This document shows, in pieces, positions 48,583 to 58,756 of a stretch of 64,000 bases of DNA (position 1 is its first letter; the number at the start of each line of letters is the position of its first letter). The notes beneath the pieces were generated by a model. That model worked only from the letters and a program-made list of their open reading frames with translations, ran no database searches and was not told where the DNA came from. The translations under genes were made by a program, and so were the position numbers. Origin of the DNA: Eutypella sp. D-1 (taxonomy: Eukaryota > Ascomycota > Sordariomycetes > Xylariales > Diatrypaceae); the NCBI GenBank assembly GCA_023313575.1, contig JAJTTP010000005.1:1984001-2048000 (forward strand), written 5' to 3'.

Positions 48583-49569
48583 ATGCCTCCTCCTCCCCCG
48601 AAACCGCCACCATCCCCGGCGGCGAAACCCCTCGCCACCTGCACCAGTAGTAGGGCCCCGGAGCCGGTGATCCACGGGGGCCGGTTCGACGCGTGGAACT
48701 CGTCGTCGACGGGGCACCAGCGGGCGGAGAACCAGCTGGGTGCAAGCATGGGCTGGCGCGACTCGCGAAACGCGAAGCTCGGGGCGCAGTTCCGTGGCGG
48801 CGTGTCCGGCGGCCGCGGCCGCGTCTCCGACCGCGTCGGCGCCGGCTCCGAGCACTGGGATCCCGCCGCCCGCGCGCTCGTCACCCCCGAGGCCCGCGCC
48901 CGTGCTCGCCACTCCGTCGCTGACATGCTGGCCCGCCCCGGCACCATGAAAAGCGTGGCCGTTTCTAGACCGTCATCATCAGGACTCCCGCCGGTCGACC
49001 CTGGCCCTGGGCTTGAAGAAGTTGGTTCGCGCGACGCCGGCGTATCGAAGGCCGAAGAACAACTTGTAGGGCCGCGTGGGGCAGAGGACACGCGAGATGA
49101 GACGGAGGGGGAGCGGCTGTCCCTTCGGCCCCCAACAAGGCGCATCTTCGACGGCGTCGTAGTCTACGTGAACGGAAGCACGCACCCGACGATCTCGGAC
49201 CACCGCCTGAAGCAGGTATTGGCGGAGCACGGGGCGCGACTGTCAGTGCACCTCGGGCGGCGCCACGTGACGCACGTCATCCTGGGGCGGCCCGTGGGCG
49301 GGGGCAGCAGCCACGGCGGAGCAGGCGGTGGCCTGGCGGCCACGAAGCTGCAGAGAGAGGCCCGGCGCGCCGGCGGCGGTAGTGGTGGTGGCGCTGTCAA
49401 GTTCGTGGGCGTCGAGTGGGTCCTCGAAAGCGTCAAGGCCGGCAGGAGGCTGGCTGAGACCCGCTTCGGAAATCCTAAGGTCGTCGCCCCTGGTCGCCAG
49501 CAGAGTGTTCTCGGGATGTGCTCGAATTCGCCGCCGCCCCCGCTGCAACGGTCGGGCAGCTCGGCCTGA
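48583..49569 (+). CDS. BRCT-domain protein
   Basis: This single-exon gene encodes 328 residues with one BRCT domain at about residues 187-296. BRCT domains bind phosphopeptides or DNA ends in nuclear repair and checkpoint proteins. The domain runs from RRIFDGVVVYVNGSTHPTIS, through LKQVLAEHGARLSVHLGRR and HVTHVILGRP, to KFVGVEWVLESVKAGRRLAE. The conserved W and the VTH(V/I)I strand are present, and the pattern resembles the REV1-type BRCT. A Gly/Ser-rich loop interrupts the middle of the domain. The N-terminus is proline-rich and then basic and Gly-rich, probably disordered; there is no polymerase domain. The open frame begins earlier at a GTG (48463), so I use the first in-frame ATG. GC content is very high. 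The gene converges on CSN3. The exact family is unclear. Confidence 0.8.
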   Translation: MPPPPPKPPPSPAAKPLATCTSSRAPEPVIHGGRFDAWNSSSTGHQRAENQLGASMGWRDSRNAKLGAQFRGGVSGGRGRVSDRVGAGSEHWDPAARALVTPEARARARHSVADMLARPGTMKSVAVSRPSSSGLPPVDPGPGLEEVGSRDAGVSKAEEQLVGPRGAEDTRDETEGERLSLRPPTRRIFDGVVVYVNGSTHPTISDHRLKQVLAEHGARLSVHLGRRHVTHVILGRPVGGGSSHGGAGGGLAATKLQREARRAGGGSGGGAVKFVGVEWVLESVKAGRRLAETRFGNPKVVAPGRQQSVLGMCSNSPPPPLQRSGSSA

Positions 49570-50972
49570 GAGAGGGATGAGTGGCAAACGTGAGAAGAAG
49601 GAAGCGAAAAGGAGAGGGGAGGGGGGGGAAAAAAGAAAGAAAGATTTACGAGTGAATGACGGGACGTGTAATGCTGTGGTCATATTAAACAGAGGTGAGA
49701 TGAGGACGCCGCGTGTATTCTGAGCATTTTCAGGTGCATTTCTTGGATCGGTTGTGTGGTATGGAGTTTCGGATACTATAAAGTGCGGGCAGTATCACCG
49801 TCGCCGAGCATGCATAGGGATATAAGGAGGGGGCGGACAAAGGATAGAAGGAGGAGTACGCACACATGTGAGATACGAAAGAAGTAGGAGGTGTTATTAC
49901 CACCAGTTACTTCTATACTCACCCACAACCCTCACAGTCAGGGGCTGGGAATAGAGAAACCGGCTTGAGTGTCGGCAGAAGACCCTTATATACATGCGTA
50001 TGAATCGCGAGCGCGATGCGCGACCCCTCTATATCTGCTACTATCAATCGTGAGTGGACGACTAGTTGTATCTAAGCGTGATGATTCAATCATCTGTCTT
50101 CAACCGTCATATACATCTCTTCACATTTCTCTAAGAAGCCCCTCTATTCATAACCTCACTGCGTACGGGGAGCAGCAAAGTTGCCTCTTCTAATTAATTG
50201 CCTTCCATGTATCCATCGGATAAGCCCAGTCTCTTATCACCAGCACACAAGCACGTCGTAGAAAGCAACATAAAAGCACACACACACGGCAGAGAAGCCG
50301 CAGAAAATACTGGAGAAAGACTGCTCATTTGTATAAAAAAACAAACATCTTCCCCCTCCCAAATCTTTTGCCCCTATTGCAACGCCTTGCTCTTTGTCAG
50401 GCTAGCTAGCCTCATCTCCCCTCCCTCTTTAACCTTCCTCGCTCTCTCCAAACGCCTAGGCCACTCGAAGGTGCAAGATATTCCTCTTCTTCGTTAAGAC
50501 GCGTAATGGGCCGCAACTCGTAGTAAGTTGCAGTCCAGTAGAATATGTGTGTGCTGTGCTGTGCACGACCTCCCCGTCTATCACACCTCACACTCCACAC
50601 CCTTCCTTTCCCGAAACGCGCGCGCTATGCCAAACCATGCTATGCTTTTATCCCCTCTCAGATACACAGCCAGACCCGCGGATTGATGAGAGAGACTAGG
50701 CCATGTCGCCCGCACTCCCCCAAATCTATGTACAGGTCAGAGGATTCCTCCCCGTATAGGACCCCGTTCTCTCGTTCACATTACTGACCGGTGACTAGCC
50801 AACGACGCCCGGCTTTAATTCATGGGCCACCGCTGCCTCCCGGTAAGTTAGAGGGCGGAACGCCGAAATCGATGATACTGGTCATGTGTAAGTCACCGGA
50901 GCCGGAGAAGGTGGGGCCTGTTGTTACATTGCTGCTACCCGTGCAATTGCTGTTCTCATCATGCCCCTGGTG
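49570..50972. other. Convergent intergenic region
   Basis: No gene is supported. It lies between the 3' ends of the BRCT gene and CSN3. A purine-rich stretch (49590-49645) follows the BRCT stop codon. Frames at 49969-50787 are short and featureless. Confidence 0.55.
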
Positions 50973-52662
50973 CTAGCCCGTGGATATAATGCCGCCCATG
51001 AGATCCTCGTCGTCGACCTCGACGTTGAAGCCATCGCCAAAGCCGGGTAGGCCGCCCAGGCTGGCCGCTACCGCATCCCCAGCTGCCGCACCCCCAGAAC
51101 CCACGGACGGCGACGGGAAATCGGCCGACTTGTCGCGTTTCGATTCCTTGATGACGTGTCGGATGTACTCCTTGTGGGTGGCGAGGCGCTCGTCGGTGGC
51201 GCGGAGGAGCGGGCAGAGCGAGCGCAGGCGCTGCGCTGTGCCCGCCAGCTCCAACGCGAAGTCATGCTCAGAAAGCGCGGCCGTGGCGGATGTGGTAATA
51301 GGGACGAAGGTTAGGAAGATAGTTCCATCGTCTTTCTTCTCTATCACACCGTTCAGCATTCCCGAGTCGATCATGTCCTGAACCAGCGCCTGGGCGTCCT
51401 CGTCTCGTGCAAGGTGCTCGCCCGTCTCCCCACTCCGCGTCTCGCGCCGCACCTCCCCGATTGAGATCTTCGAGTACACGTTTTGCAGCGCGAGAATCCG
51501 CCATTTTTGATACGCTGCCAGCACCTCCCGCACCAGACCGGCCGTGTTATCCTCGTCCCATAGCTGGGTGTCGGCCTCAGCCTCGCTTTTTAGGTGCTGC
51601 GCATTCTCCGTCACAAAAAGGGAAGCTAGCGTTGTATATGGCTTCCCAAGGGTTTCGAAATGCTTGCTTGCTGTCGTCCCCAGAGGAGAAGGGTTCTCTA
51701 GGTGCACGCCTTTCCACAGAAGACTGACCAGCACCCATCTCTTATACGCATCGACCATAATCTTGCTTATACCATGTTCGCGGGCAGGGAAGGTCACCAC
51801 CCTCTCAAAGGCCTGCGCGGCCTTGGCCCAGTCCCTGTTTCTGCCTGAACAGTACATCATTCCGCACAACAGGTCGTACTCCATGACATTCTGAGGCTTG
51901 AGGACGGCCGTGAGACCAGCCTCCCGTGAGATGTAGGCTGGCGGGGATAGATCGGGATCACAGAGGTATTTGGGATCTCCGCGGTTCGCCATGCCGGGGT
52001 AGAAGACAATACTTCTGTCGATGACTGGCAACGCGGGTTCGATGTTGTCGGTGTTGTAGGCGAGTCTAGCAAGGAGAAGATGGGAGGAGGTGAGGATGCT
52101 GCCGGTCGGGTCGAGTTTCAGGATGGCCTTGGCTAGAACGGCGACAGCAACGAGAGGCTATACGGAGTATTTGTTAGTTCATATGGAGACGATGACGATA
52201 AGCAGGTAGTTGGGCTCGACTCACGGGAAGCAACTGGCCATTTCCAACGGCGGCGAATACGTCTTGCAAATGGGAGCCGGCATATCGGATCTGTATGGCG
52301 TCGAAGCGTAGCATGAACTCGACGAGCTTCTCTAGGAGGAATTCGCGTGGCACAGATGTTGCCGGGCTGGGAAGGAGGAGAGTATGCAGAACTGCTAGGT
52401 AAGATAACGAGTTCACGGCGGGGTTAAGCAGCTGAGGTTGCCTCAAGTCAGTCAAGGTGTAGGAAGTAAACCTTGGAACGGAGGTAAGAGGAAAACTCAC
52501 TTCGAGTAGCTGGGGCCCAAACTGGACGAGGTCGGCGCTCTTCTCCTTGAGTATATGAGAGATACGATTCAGGTGACTCTTAACGGCCTTATCGTAGGTC
52601 ACGTTGTCGCTAGGGATGGGCTCCGGCGGGAAGGAGAGTAGTACTGAGGCGTACTCATCCAT
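50973..52662 (-). CDS. csn3: COP9 signalosome subunit 3
   Basis: This is subunit 3 of the COP9 signalosome, the nuclear/cytosolic complex that removes Nedd8 from cullins. In fungi it controls development, light responses and secondary metabolism. Exons are 52501-52662, 52225-52431 and 50973-52157, giving 517 residues; all joins are phase 0 with GTGAGT donors. The ATG at 52662 is preferred over an in-frame upstream GTG. The N-terminal helical repeats include AVNSLSYLAVLHTLLLPSP, KAILKLDPTGSILTSSHLLL and PVIDRSIVFYPG. The central part has YDLLCGMMYCSGRNRDWAKA and DAYKRWVLVSLLWKG. The PCI region follows at about residues 300-420, with VYSKISIGEVRRET and GMLNGVIEKKDDGTIFLTF. The C-terminal tail is Gly/Asp-rich and ends GFNVEVDDEDLMGGIISTG. 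Nothing looks broken. Confidence 0.92.
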
Positions 52663-52841
52663 GATGGATGGAAAAAATACCACGGACGTTGTCTAGACTG
52701 TTGATTAATGTTGGTTGAGTATGTGAGTATGGCGACAACAGCCTCGGAGTGGATTGTGGATTGTGGAATGGGCTCCGGCTCAGTTCGTTGGCAGAACGGA
52801 TGAAGAAGTGTGTGAATGAAGAAAGCGGAGATAGAAAAAGA

Positions 52842-52845
<4 letters not shown>

Positions 52846-52930
<85 letters not shown>
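52846..52930 (+). repeat. (GA)42 microsatellite in the CSN3 upstream region
   Basis: About 85 bp of uninterrupted AG dinucleotides lie 184 bp upstream of the CSN3 start codon ((CT)n on the gene's strand). The Arg/Glu and Ser/Leu frames it produces are artefacts. It could influence transcription or be highly variable between strains. Confidence 0.95.
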
Positions 52931-52933
<3 letters not shown>

Positions 52934-53245
52934 TCAGTTTCAAGTTCGTAATTCTTTATCGTCGCATTATGATCGTAATCGTGGTTGTTGTGGTTGTAGT
53001 TGTGGTGATAGTAACCATGTCAGCCTTAGTTAGGTGAGGTGAGGTGTGTAATTAATAAGTTGATAGTGATTTAGACGTTTGTAGCCTTCTCATGCATGAA
53101 ATGTGAGATGTAACTGTAGAAGTGGGTGAGAGAAATGGAGGGGGCCCGGGGATGCGATTAAATGATTGATTAGCTAATAACTACCTAGGTCGTAGTTAGT
53201 GCCTGATAGCCAGCTTTCTGGGAAGGAACGTCGCTTACTACCGGG

Positions 53246-53284
53246 CTACCTACCTACCTACTAGGTAGGTACCTACCTAGGTAC
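53246..53284. repeat. TACC/GGTA palindromic repeat cluster
   Basis: Tandem TACC tetramers turn into AGGT tetramers and back (CTACCTACC... TAGGTAGGTACCTACC... AGGTAC), giving a self-complementary block. The same word family recurs at 1467-1556, 29515-29800, 36138-36625 and 53376-53432. Confidence 0.85.
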
Positions 53285-54317
53285 AGATAGATAGTGGGGG
53301 TTATTTATGGAGTACTTGTACTCTGCCCAGCTGTATATGTGCGGGGTAGTGGGGCCACGAGGGGTAGCTTGCGGGTACCTAGGTAGGGCTGTATCTACAG
53401 AGTGCCTATACCTACATATGTAGGTATCTATCTACCTGCTTCACGTTGGTAGGCCAGTTTACCTAGGTGACCATGGAAGCAGAGAGAGACGGCAACAACA
53501 TAAAGAACAATCTTGACTTGCTCAGTCTTGGGGAATGTGTAAGGACACCCAGATATTTTAGGCCATGAGGTCACCTCGTACCTGAATAAACCCGACATCG
53601 ACATCGACATCGAAATAAAAGCTCACAGTTAAAAAGTATTTTGAATTCAACAGCTGTGGTATCTTTCACTGCGTTATACAGGTCCATCATTATGACTAGA
53701 ACGAATTCCATAAAGTCTGCCTGCTTCTACCTACACAACTACACGAGTCCTCTTATTGCCTATAATATGGTATGTGCCCGTGTGCTCATCCCTGAAGAGC
53801 GTCAACTCCGCGGAGTCGCTATGTTCCATGCGAGTTCATTGCTAGTAGGTGAGACACACGCGTGCATACATATATGATAGTGATACCTGAGGTAACCTCA
53901 AGTAAGGAAGGCCGCGTTGACTTACGCCTTGCTACGTCATATGGCTTATAGACCTCGGCCTTATACAGCCCTCTCTACTTTGGTAGGATAGCATCTTAAG
54001 GAATTATGTATTGTTTGGATGATGGAGTACGGAGGACTTGATAACTGACGCCCTAAAACCGCGAAACATGGGAAACGAGCGACTATTATACCCCAAAGTC
54101 TAAGTAGACTACCATACCATACTGGGTCTACATGATACCTACTTTATCATAAGATAGCCCTGGAGCCTGGAGACTATAAAACGTTGAATCGAAAGTCGGC
54201 CAAGACTTGACGGTGTGAACTTATAGGCTATTAGTTACCCGGGAACCAAAAGAAAAAGCCATGTCTTTCTGTTCCCCGGTTGCCTTATTCGTGCAGAACC
54301 ACAACCTCTGATTGGTT

Positions 54318-54327
54318 GATCGTGATC
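54318..54327. promoter_or_regulatory. Possible light-response element (paired GATC)
   Basis: GATC-GT-GATC lies about 296 bp before the rhodopsin ATG, with an inverted CCAAT box just to its left (ATTGG, 54311-54315). White-collar-type GATA factors bind paired GATC/GATN sites in Neurospora light-response elements. The match is short and the assignment is inference. Confidence 0.3.
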
Positions 54328-54622
54328 ACACATGAAGGAAATGGTGACGACACCACTATGTCTACCTCAGGCCACAGACGGAGACTTCGGACCCTAGGCC
54401 ATCAGGCAGCCAGCCACGTTATATTCATGGTTGTTGTGCTGTACTTAAAAGCCCATGAGCCCACACCCATCTTCTTCCACCTTTGCGGTGGTCTTAATAT
54501 AACCCCCTTTTCTAGTCACCGTCTGAGCTGCCCACCAAGCCGCGAAACTTGAAGTATAGCTTCAAAATCCTGTAGTTAGACGCAAACATCCACGAGCCTA
54601 GATACGCGGTAAAACCCCAGCC

Positions 54623-55893
54623 ATGATGATTGTCCCACAAGAATTCCTCGAGGAGGTTACGGCCCTTATACCGCCGCCTACCAGGACGACCAATGCTACG
54701 CCCACGCCGACTCCGTTGCCCACCGTAAAGCCAGACCCCATCCCCTTGGTCTTCACCCAAGCAGCCACCGAGACGGGTCACCGGACGATCGTGTTTGTGT
54801 CTCGATGTCTCAGATAGCTTCCTAGCTTGGCTGACTCCTCACTAATAGGGCCGTTTGCGTTATCATGGGAATATCCTCGCTTGTCTTCTACTACCTGGCC
54901 GCGCGAGTCCCTATCGTAAGTCAGGAAAGCCTAGCTGTTCCTTTTGTTTTTTTTTAGGACAATATATAGGAGGAACGTGCTTGAACCTGACGGGCTTGGC
55001 TAGCAAAAACGCCTCTTCCACTTCGTCACGTCTCTGATCACCACCATCGCCTTCCTGTCGTACTTCGCCATGGCTACCGGCGACGGCATAGGCCTCCAGA
55101 CGATCTCTGTCAGGGAGGATAGCACCCACTCTATCATCGAGATCACCAAACGACAGATTTACTGGGCTCGGTATATTGACGTGAGTCCTGTCTGGAGCCG
55201 GGCGTCGTGTAATGGGCTGTTTGTTGACATATTGTGGTTCAGTGGACTTTGACGACGCCGCTGTTGCTCTTGGACCTCGCACTCCTCGCCGGTCTAAGCG
55301 GCTACAGTATCTCTGTGATCGTCGCGAGCGATGTGATCATGATCCTCAGCGGCCTCTTCGCCTCCTTCGGCCACACCGGCATCCAGAAATGGGGTTGGTT
55401 CACTATCGCCTGCATTGGCTACCTGACCATCGTCTACCAGCTCGGGTACAAGGGACACAACGCGGTGGCGGGTAAAGATACCCGCGCCAAGGCCTTCTTC
55501 GGGACACTCTCGCTCTTCACCCTGCTCATATGGACTATCTATCCCATGTAAGTCTAGAATACCCCGGTGGCTAATTATAATCGGCGCTGATCGATTTGAA
55601 TTTAGTGTCTGGGGCGTGACCGAGGGCGCCCGCATCGCGAGTATCGACAGCGAAATCATCGCTTATGCCGTGCTCGACCTTCTGGCCAAGCCCGTCTTCG
55701 GATTCTGGCTGTTGCTCACGCACGACAAGAACCTTACGGGTTCAACTGTGACCCTGGATGGGTTCTGGTCGGAGGGCCTTCCGGTCCATGGCGCCATTCG
55801 CGTATGTTTATCTGCTCTTTCTACTGCTTATAGAAGATATGCTCATTCGTATAATAACAGGTCGGCGATGGGCGGACTCACGACGAGGAGTAA
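54623..55893 (+). CDS. Proton-pump-type microbial rhodopsin (CarO-like)
   Basis: This is a seven-helix retinal protein of the fungal rhodopsin family (CarO of Fusarium, NOP-1 of Neurospora), in the plasma membrane. Exons are 54623-54792, 54849-54915, 55004-55180, 55243-55547, 55606-55801 and 55861-55893, giving 315 residues. The first donor (GTTTGT) is the least certain. Helix C reads RYIDWTLTTPLLLLD, keeping the proton acceptor (Asp138) and donor (Asp149) positions of bacteriorhodopsin Asp85/Asp96. Helix G reads AVLDLLAKPVFGFWLL, with the counter-ion Asp264 and the retinal-binding Lys268. The opsin-related YRO2/HSP30 proteins lack that lysine, so this one should bind retinal and pump protons under green light. 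The N-terminus is Pro/Thr-rich with one N-glycosylation-type NAT. The family's QKRLFHFVTSLIT lies after helix A. No carotenoid gene is nearby in this window. Confidence 0.93.
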
Positions 55894-56705
55894 ACAGCAC
55901 CCGCATCCACGGCCATGGTTCGGCGGCCTGGCGATCCTCGGGGTGTTGAGGCAGACCTCACCTGAATGATAAGGAGGCCAGAGAAAATGCACTGGTAAAT
56001 TAGTTGTCGCGGACCACGACCACTAATTGCAAAGTCTTCCTCTCACCACTCAAGTCTGGGGAAACGAAATTTAGCGCTGGAATTGTCAATCATTCAAGGA
56101 ATCTACGTCTCTTTTTTCTTAAAAAAAGGTCAGCTCAAAAGTACAAGGGAAAAAAGCGGAATGGATGGGAACATAACATTGGACAAGGTCGTTCGTTGCT
56201 TATGACAAGAGCCCGGGCAGTACAGAGCCCTGCCTCCGTTTTCCGGTAGGCGTGATTGTACAAGCTTGTGCGTGTCAAACCCCTAGGCGTATGGCTCAAT
56301 GGAAAATACATACCCAGGTAGGTGTCCATTGGGCGAGCAGCTTTTTTCTCTAATGAGGGTCGTCGGCCGGGGGCATTGCTTCGGTGCAGGCGCAATCATT
56401 GACCGCGGTCAGAGCCCCGTGCCCTGCCTGGTCGCTTCGCACAGTTTTACTAGCACCGACAATTCAATGGAAGCATTGTAGTATTGTTTGGGACAACGAA
56501 TAGGAGGTAGATAGCCCCTTAACATTTCACTTTCACTAGCGGCTTGAAGCTTACGCAGTGACAACAGCATTAACGGGAGTATTTAAATACACACACTCTC
56601 GGCCCCTTTCCACATGGGGCAGCGTGGAAGATGATTTTTATTAAGCCGTCCATCCAGTCCATCTCGGGAAAGAACGTGGGGTGCTGTGCTCTGAGGAAGC
56701 TACCA
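55894..56705. other. Convergent intergenic region
   Basis: No gene is supported between the rhodopsin and F-box/ankyrin stop codons. A-box-like TGGCTCAATGG at about 56290 lacks any tRNA T-arm downstream. Confidence 0.6.
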
Positions 56706-58253
56706 CTATGCACTTTCAAGAATGTGTAGGCATCTCTTAAATCGATTGCACCCCTCGAAAATCCTGGCGTGAACCTCGCCCCTGTGCTTGTCCGACAGGG
56801 TCTTGGGCGTCGAGTGCGACACGAGGGACTCGAACAGGATCTCGCCCATTTCATTGCCGCGTACAATTTCATTTGCCGCAATACCGAGTGCCGTTCCGCG
56901 TTTACTCTCGATGTCGAGCCTCGCTCCCACAATGCACAGGGCGTTTATCAGTTTGCAAATCATCTTAGCAATCAGTCGGCGGTCCTCCCCGAATTCTTGG
57001 TGACTTTTGCTAACGAATAGTTCCACTGCGAGCACAAGAGGGGTAAGGTTTTGTGCATCGGTAATGTTTGGATCCGCGCCCATGCCGATCAGCTGTAAGG
57101 CGAGGAAAGGGTTTATGCTCAAAGATTCATCAAACCCGTTTCCGAGAAATACACGTAGGAGAGGCGTGCAGTCCTCATACGTCTCGTTGATGTCCCACCC
57201 ATATTCTTCTACTAGGACTCGGACGAACTCGACTTGCTCATCAATCCGGCCTTGAGCGGGTGGGAGCGGATGGTGCTTGGGGAAAGGTCTATTGATTTGA
57301 AGGGCAAGATGCAGCAACGGCATTCTAGAAGCGGGAGGTCTTTCTGACAAAGGTGGACGCAATTGGGCTCCTGCCCTCAGCAGATGCAGTGCCGTGGTGT
57401 AATTCCCAAAGTAGCAAGCCCGGTATAAAGGCGTCATCATGCCCCTGCCTTCGGTTTCCTCCAAATCTGCGCCTGCTTCACAGAGGCGTCGGATGATACC
57501 TTCCGAGTTCCAGCTCGCGATCGCATAGTGCAAAGGGCTTTCCATCGTCTTCTTTTTGGCTAGAGTGGACTCCATCTCGAGAGCACGCTTGACCAGGTCT
57601 TCTAGGCCGTGAGCGGCAGCACAATGGAGCAGGTTGGGGCCAGAGAGACGGCCACTGGAGTCGTTGTCCGGTTCAAAGGCCATTTGCGTTGGAGCGCCAC
57701 GGTCGAGGAGGACATGTGCTGTGGTGATATGCCCCTTGCAGACCGCATGATGCAGGGGAAACCAACCTGGTGGGAAACAATCAGCGCGTTGCTCGTCAGT
57801 CCAGTGGCCCCCACAGCCACACACATGTTCCGACGATGCGTCGGTTCTGGCTCCATAGTCGAGAAGCAAATTCACCATGGCATCGTTTCCTTCATTTGCA
57901 GCAAAGTGAAGAGGCGACCCATAGGGCCGATGATCCTGAACTGTACATATCCCATTGTAACATGGATCGTTGGAAAAATCGCGTGACTCATCGAACTGCG
58001 GTCCCTGGGTGTTGGGATCAGCACCAAGTTCTAAGGCGCGGCGCGCCGTTCTCAACTGGCCATGCTCAGCAGCCCAGATGAGCGCTGACGAATTATTATG
58101 TTTGATATCATGGCGGTACAAGTACGGCGTGACTATCTGATAGAAAAAGTCGCAAGTCCTTGTGAGGACGGCAAGGTCTTTCTGCTGCAAGCCACTGTCC
58201 TCAATAATCAATCTCAACAACTCAGCCGGCAAGGTCTGTAGAGAGGGCGCCAT
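56706..58253 (-). CDS. F-box-like ankyrin repeat protein
   Basis: This is a single-exon, 515-residue protein. The first ATG of the frame is at 58253 (MAPSLQTLPAELLRLIIEDS); the frame is open 11 codons further to a GTG. Residues 1-50 look like an F-box (LPAELLRLII...LAVLTRTCDFFYQIVTPYLY), which would bind Skp1 in an SCF ubiquitin ligase. From about residue 55 to 420 come ankyrin repeats. Examples are SALIWAAEHGQLRTARRALE, SPLHFAANEGNDAMVNLLLD, FPLHHAVCKGHITTAHVLLD, SPLHYAIASWNSEGIIRRLC and TPLYRACYFGNYTTALHLLR. One repeat is split by a Cys/Gly/His-rich insert (HVCGCGGHW). The target is unknown; such proteins form large, fast-changing families in moulds. It is transcribed in the same direction as the HET gene, whose stop codon lies about 500 bp upstream of this ATG. 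Confidence 0.9.
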   Translation of the reverse strand: MAPSLQTLPAELLRLIIEDSGLQQKDLAVLTRTCDFFYQIVTPYLYRHDIKHNNSSALIWAAEHGQLRTARRALELGADPNTQGPQFDESRDFSNDPCYNGICTVQDHRPYGSPLHFAANEGNDAMVNLLLDYGARTDASSEHVCGCGGHWTDEQRADCFPPGWFPLHHAVCKGHITTAHVLLDRGAPTQMAFEPDNDSSGRLSGPNLLHCAAAHGLEDLVKRALEMESTLAKKKTMESPLHYAIASWNSEGIIRRLCEAGADLEETEGRGMMTPLYRACYFGNYTTALHLLRAGAQLRPPLSERPPASRMPLLHLALQINRPFPKHHPLPPAQGRIDEQVEFVRVLVEEYGWDINETYEDCTPLLRVFLGNGFDESLSINPFLALQLIGMGADPNITDAQNLTPLVLAVELFVSKSHQEFGEDRRLIAKMICKLINALCIVGARLDIESKRGTALGIAANEIVRGNEMGEILFESLVSHSTPKTLSDKHRGEVHARIFEGCNRFKRCLHILESA

Positions 58254-58756
58254 TAGAGCCAGGCATGGTGTGGAATAATTGCCCACAGTACTGAAAGAAA
58301 CGCGTTTGCGACGCGGTCTGTATCTGACTCACGATGTGTCGTGTTGAGTTCAAACTGAGAAGAAATTAAGGGAAGCCCATCGGAGGTGCTAGACTTTTAC
58401 TTATACAGCCAATATTGATCACTGACCCCTGACCCCTGATCCCTGATGGTGGTACAAGGATATCAGACCAAACAAACCAAATGTGGGGGTGTATACAGTA
58501 TTATATGTATGTAATTGCCCATACAGTTAAACTGAGCCTTCCGTCAGACTTATGGCCGTGGTGGGCTGAATATGTAGGTACGATGAGCGTGATTTTTTCT
58601 CTTCGATGAAACTAATCTCATCCATAGACACATCGTCTTCAAACAAATCCTCTCGGTCTAGGGACTAGTCCTAATTCAGACCTTCTTTAGAGGGAGGGTT
58701 CCATGAATATTGTGTATTTTCTAGGCTGCCGCGTACTAGGGCATGTCCTAGCTACG
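58254..58756. other. Intergenic region between the HET and F-box/ankyrin genes
   Basis: Promoter of the minus-strand ankyrin gene and 3' end of the HET gene. It holds a heptamer-type tandem repeat of TGACCCC (58421-58447). Confidence 0.6.

Larger units (their letters stand above)
52663..54622. other. Divergent intergenic region between CSN3 and the rhodopsin gene
   Basis: It holds a long GA microsatellite (listed separately). Next to it, TACCTAGGTAGG palindromic repeats lie at 53246-53284 and about 53376-53432. A possible light-response sequence lies at 54318-54327. No gene is supported. Confidence 0.6.

Noticed and set aside
52749..53037. Arg/Glu repeat frames over the GA microsatellite
   Set aside because: They are direct translations of a dinucleotide repeat.
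56280..56340. A-box-like TGGCTCAATGG, possible tRNA
   Set aside because: There is no B-box or T-arm at the right distance.
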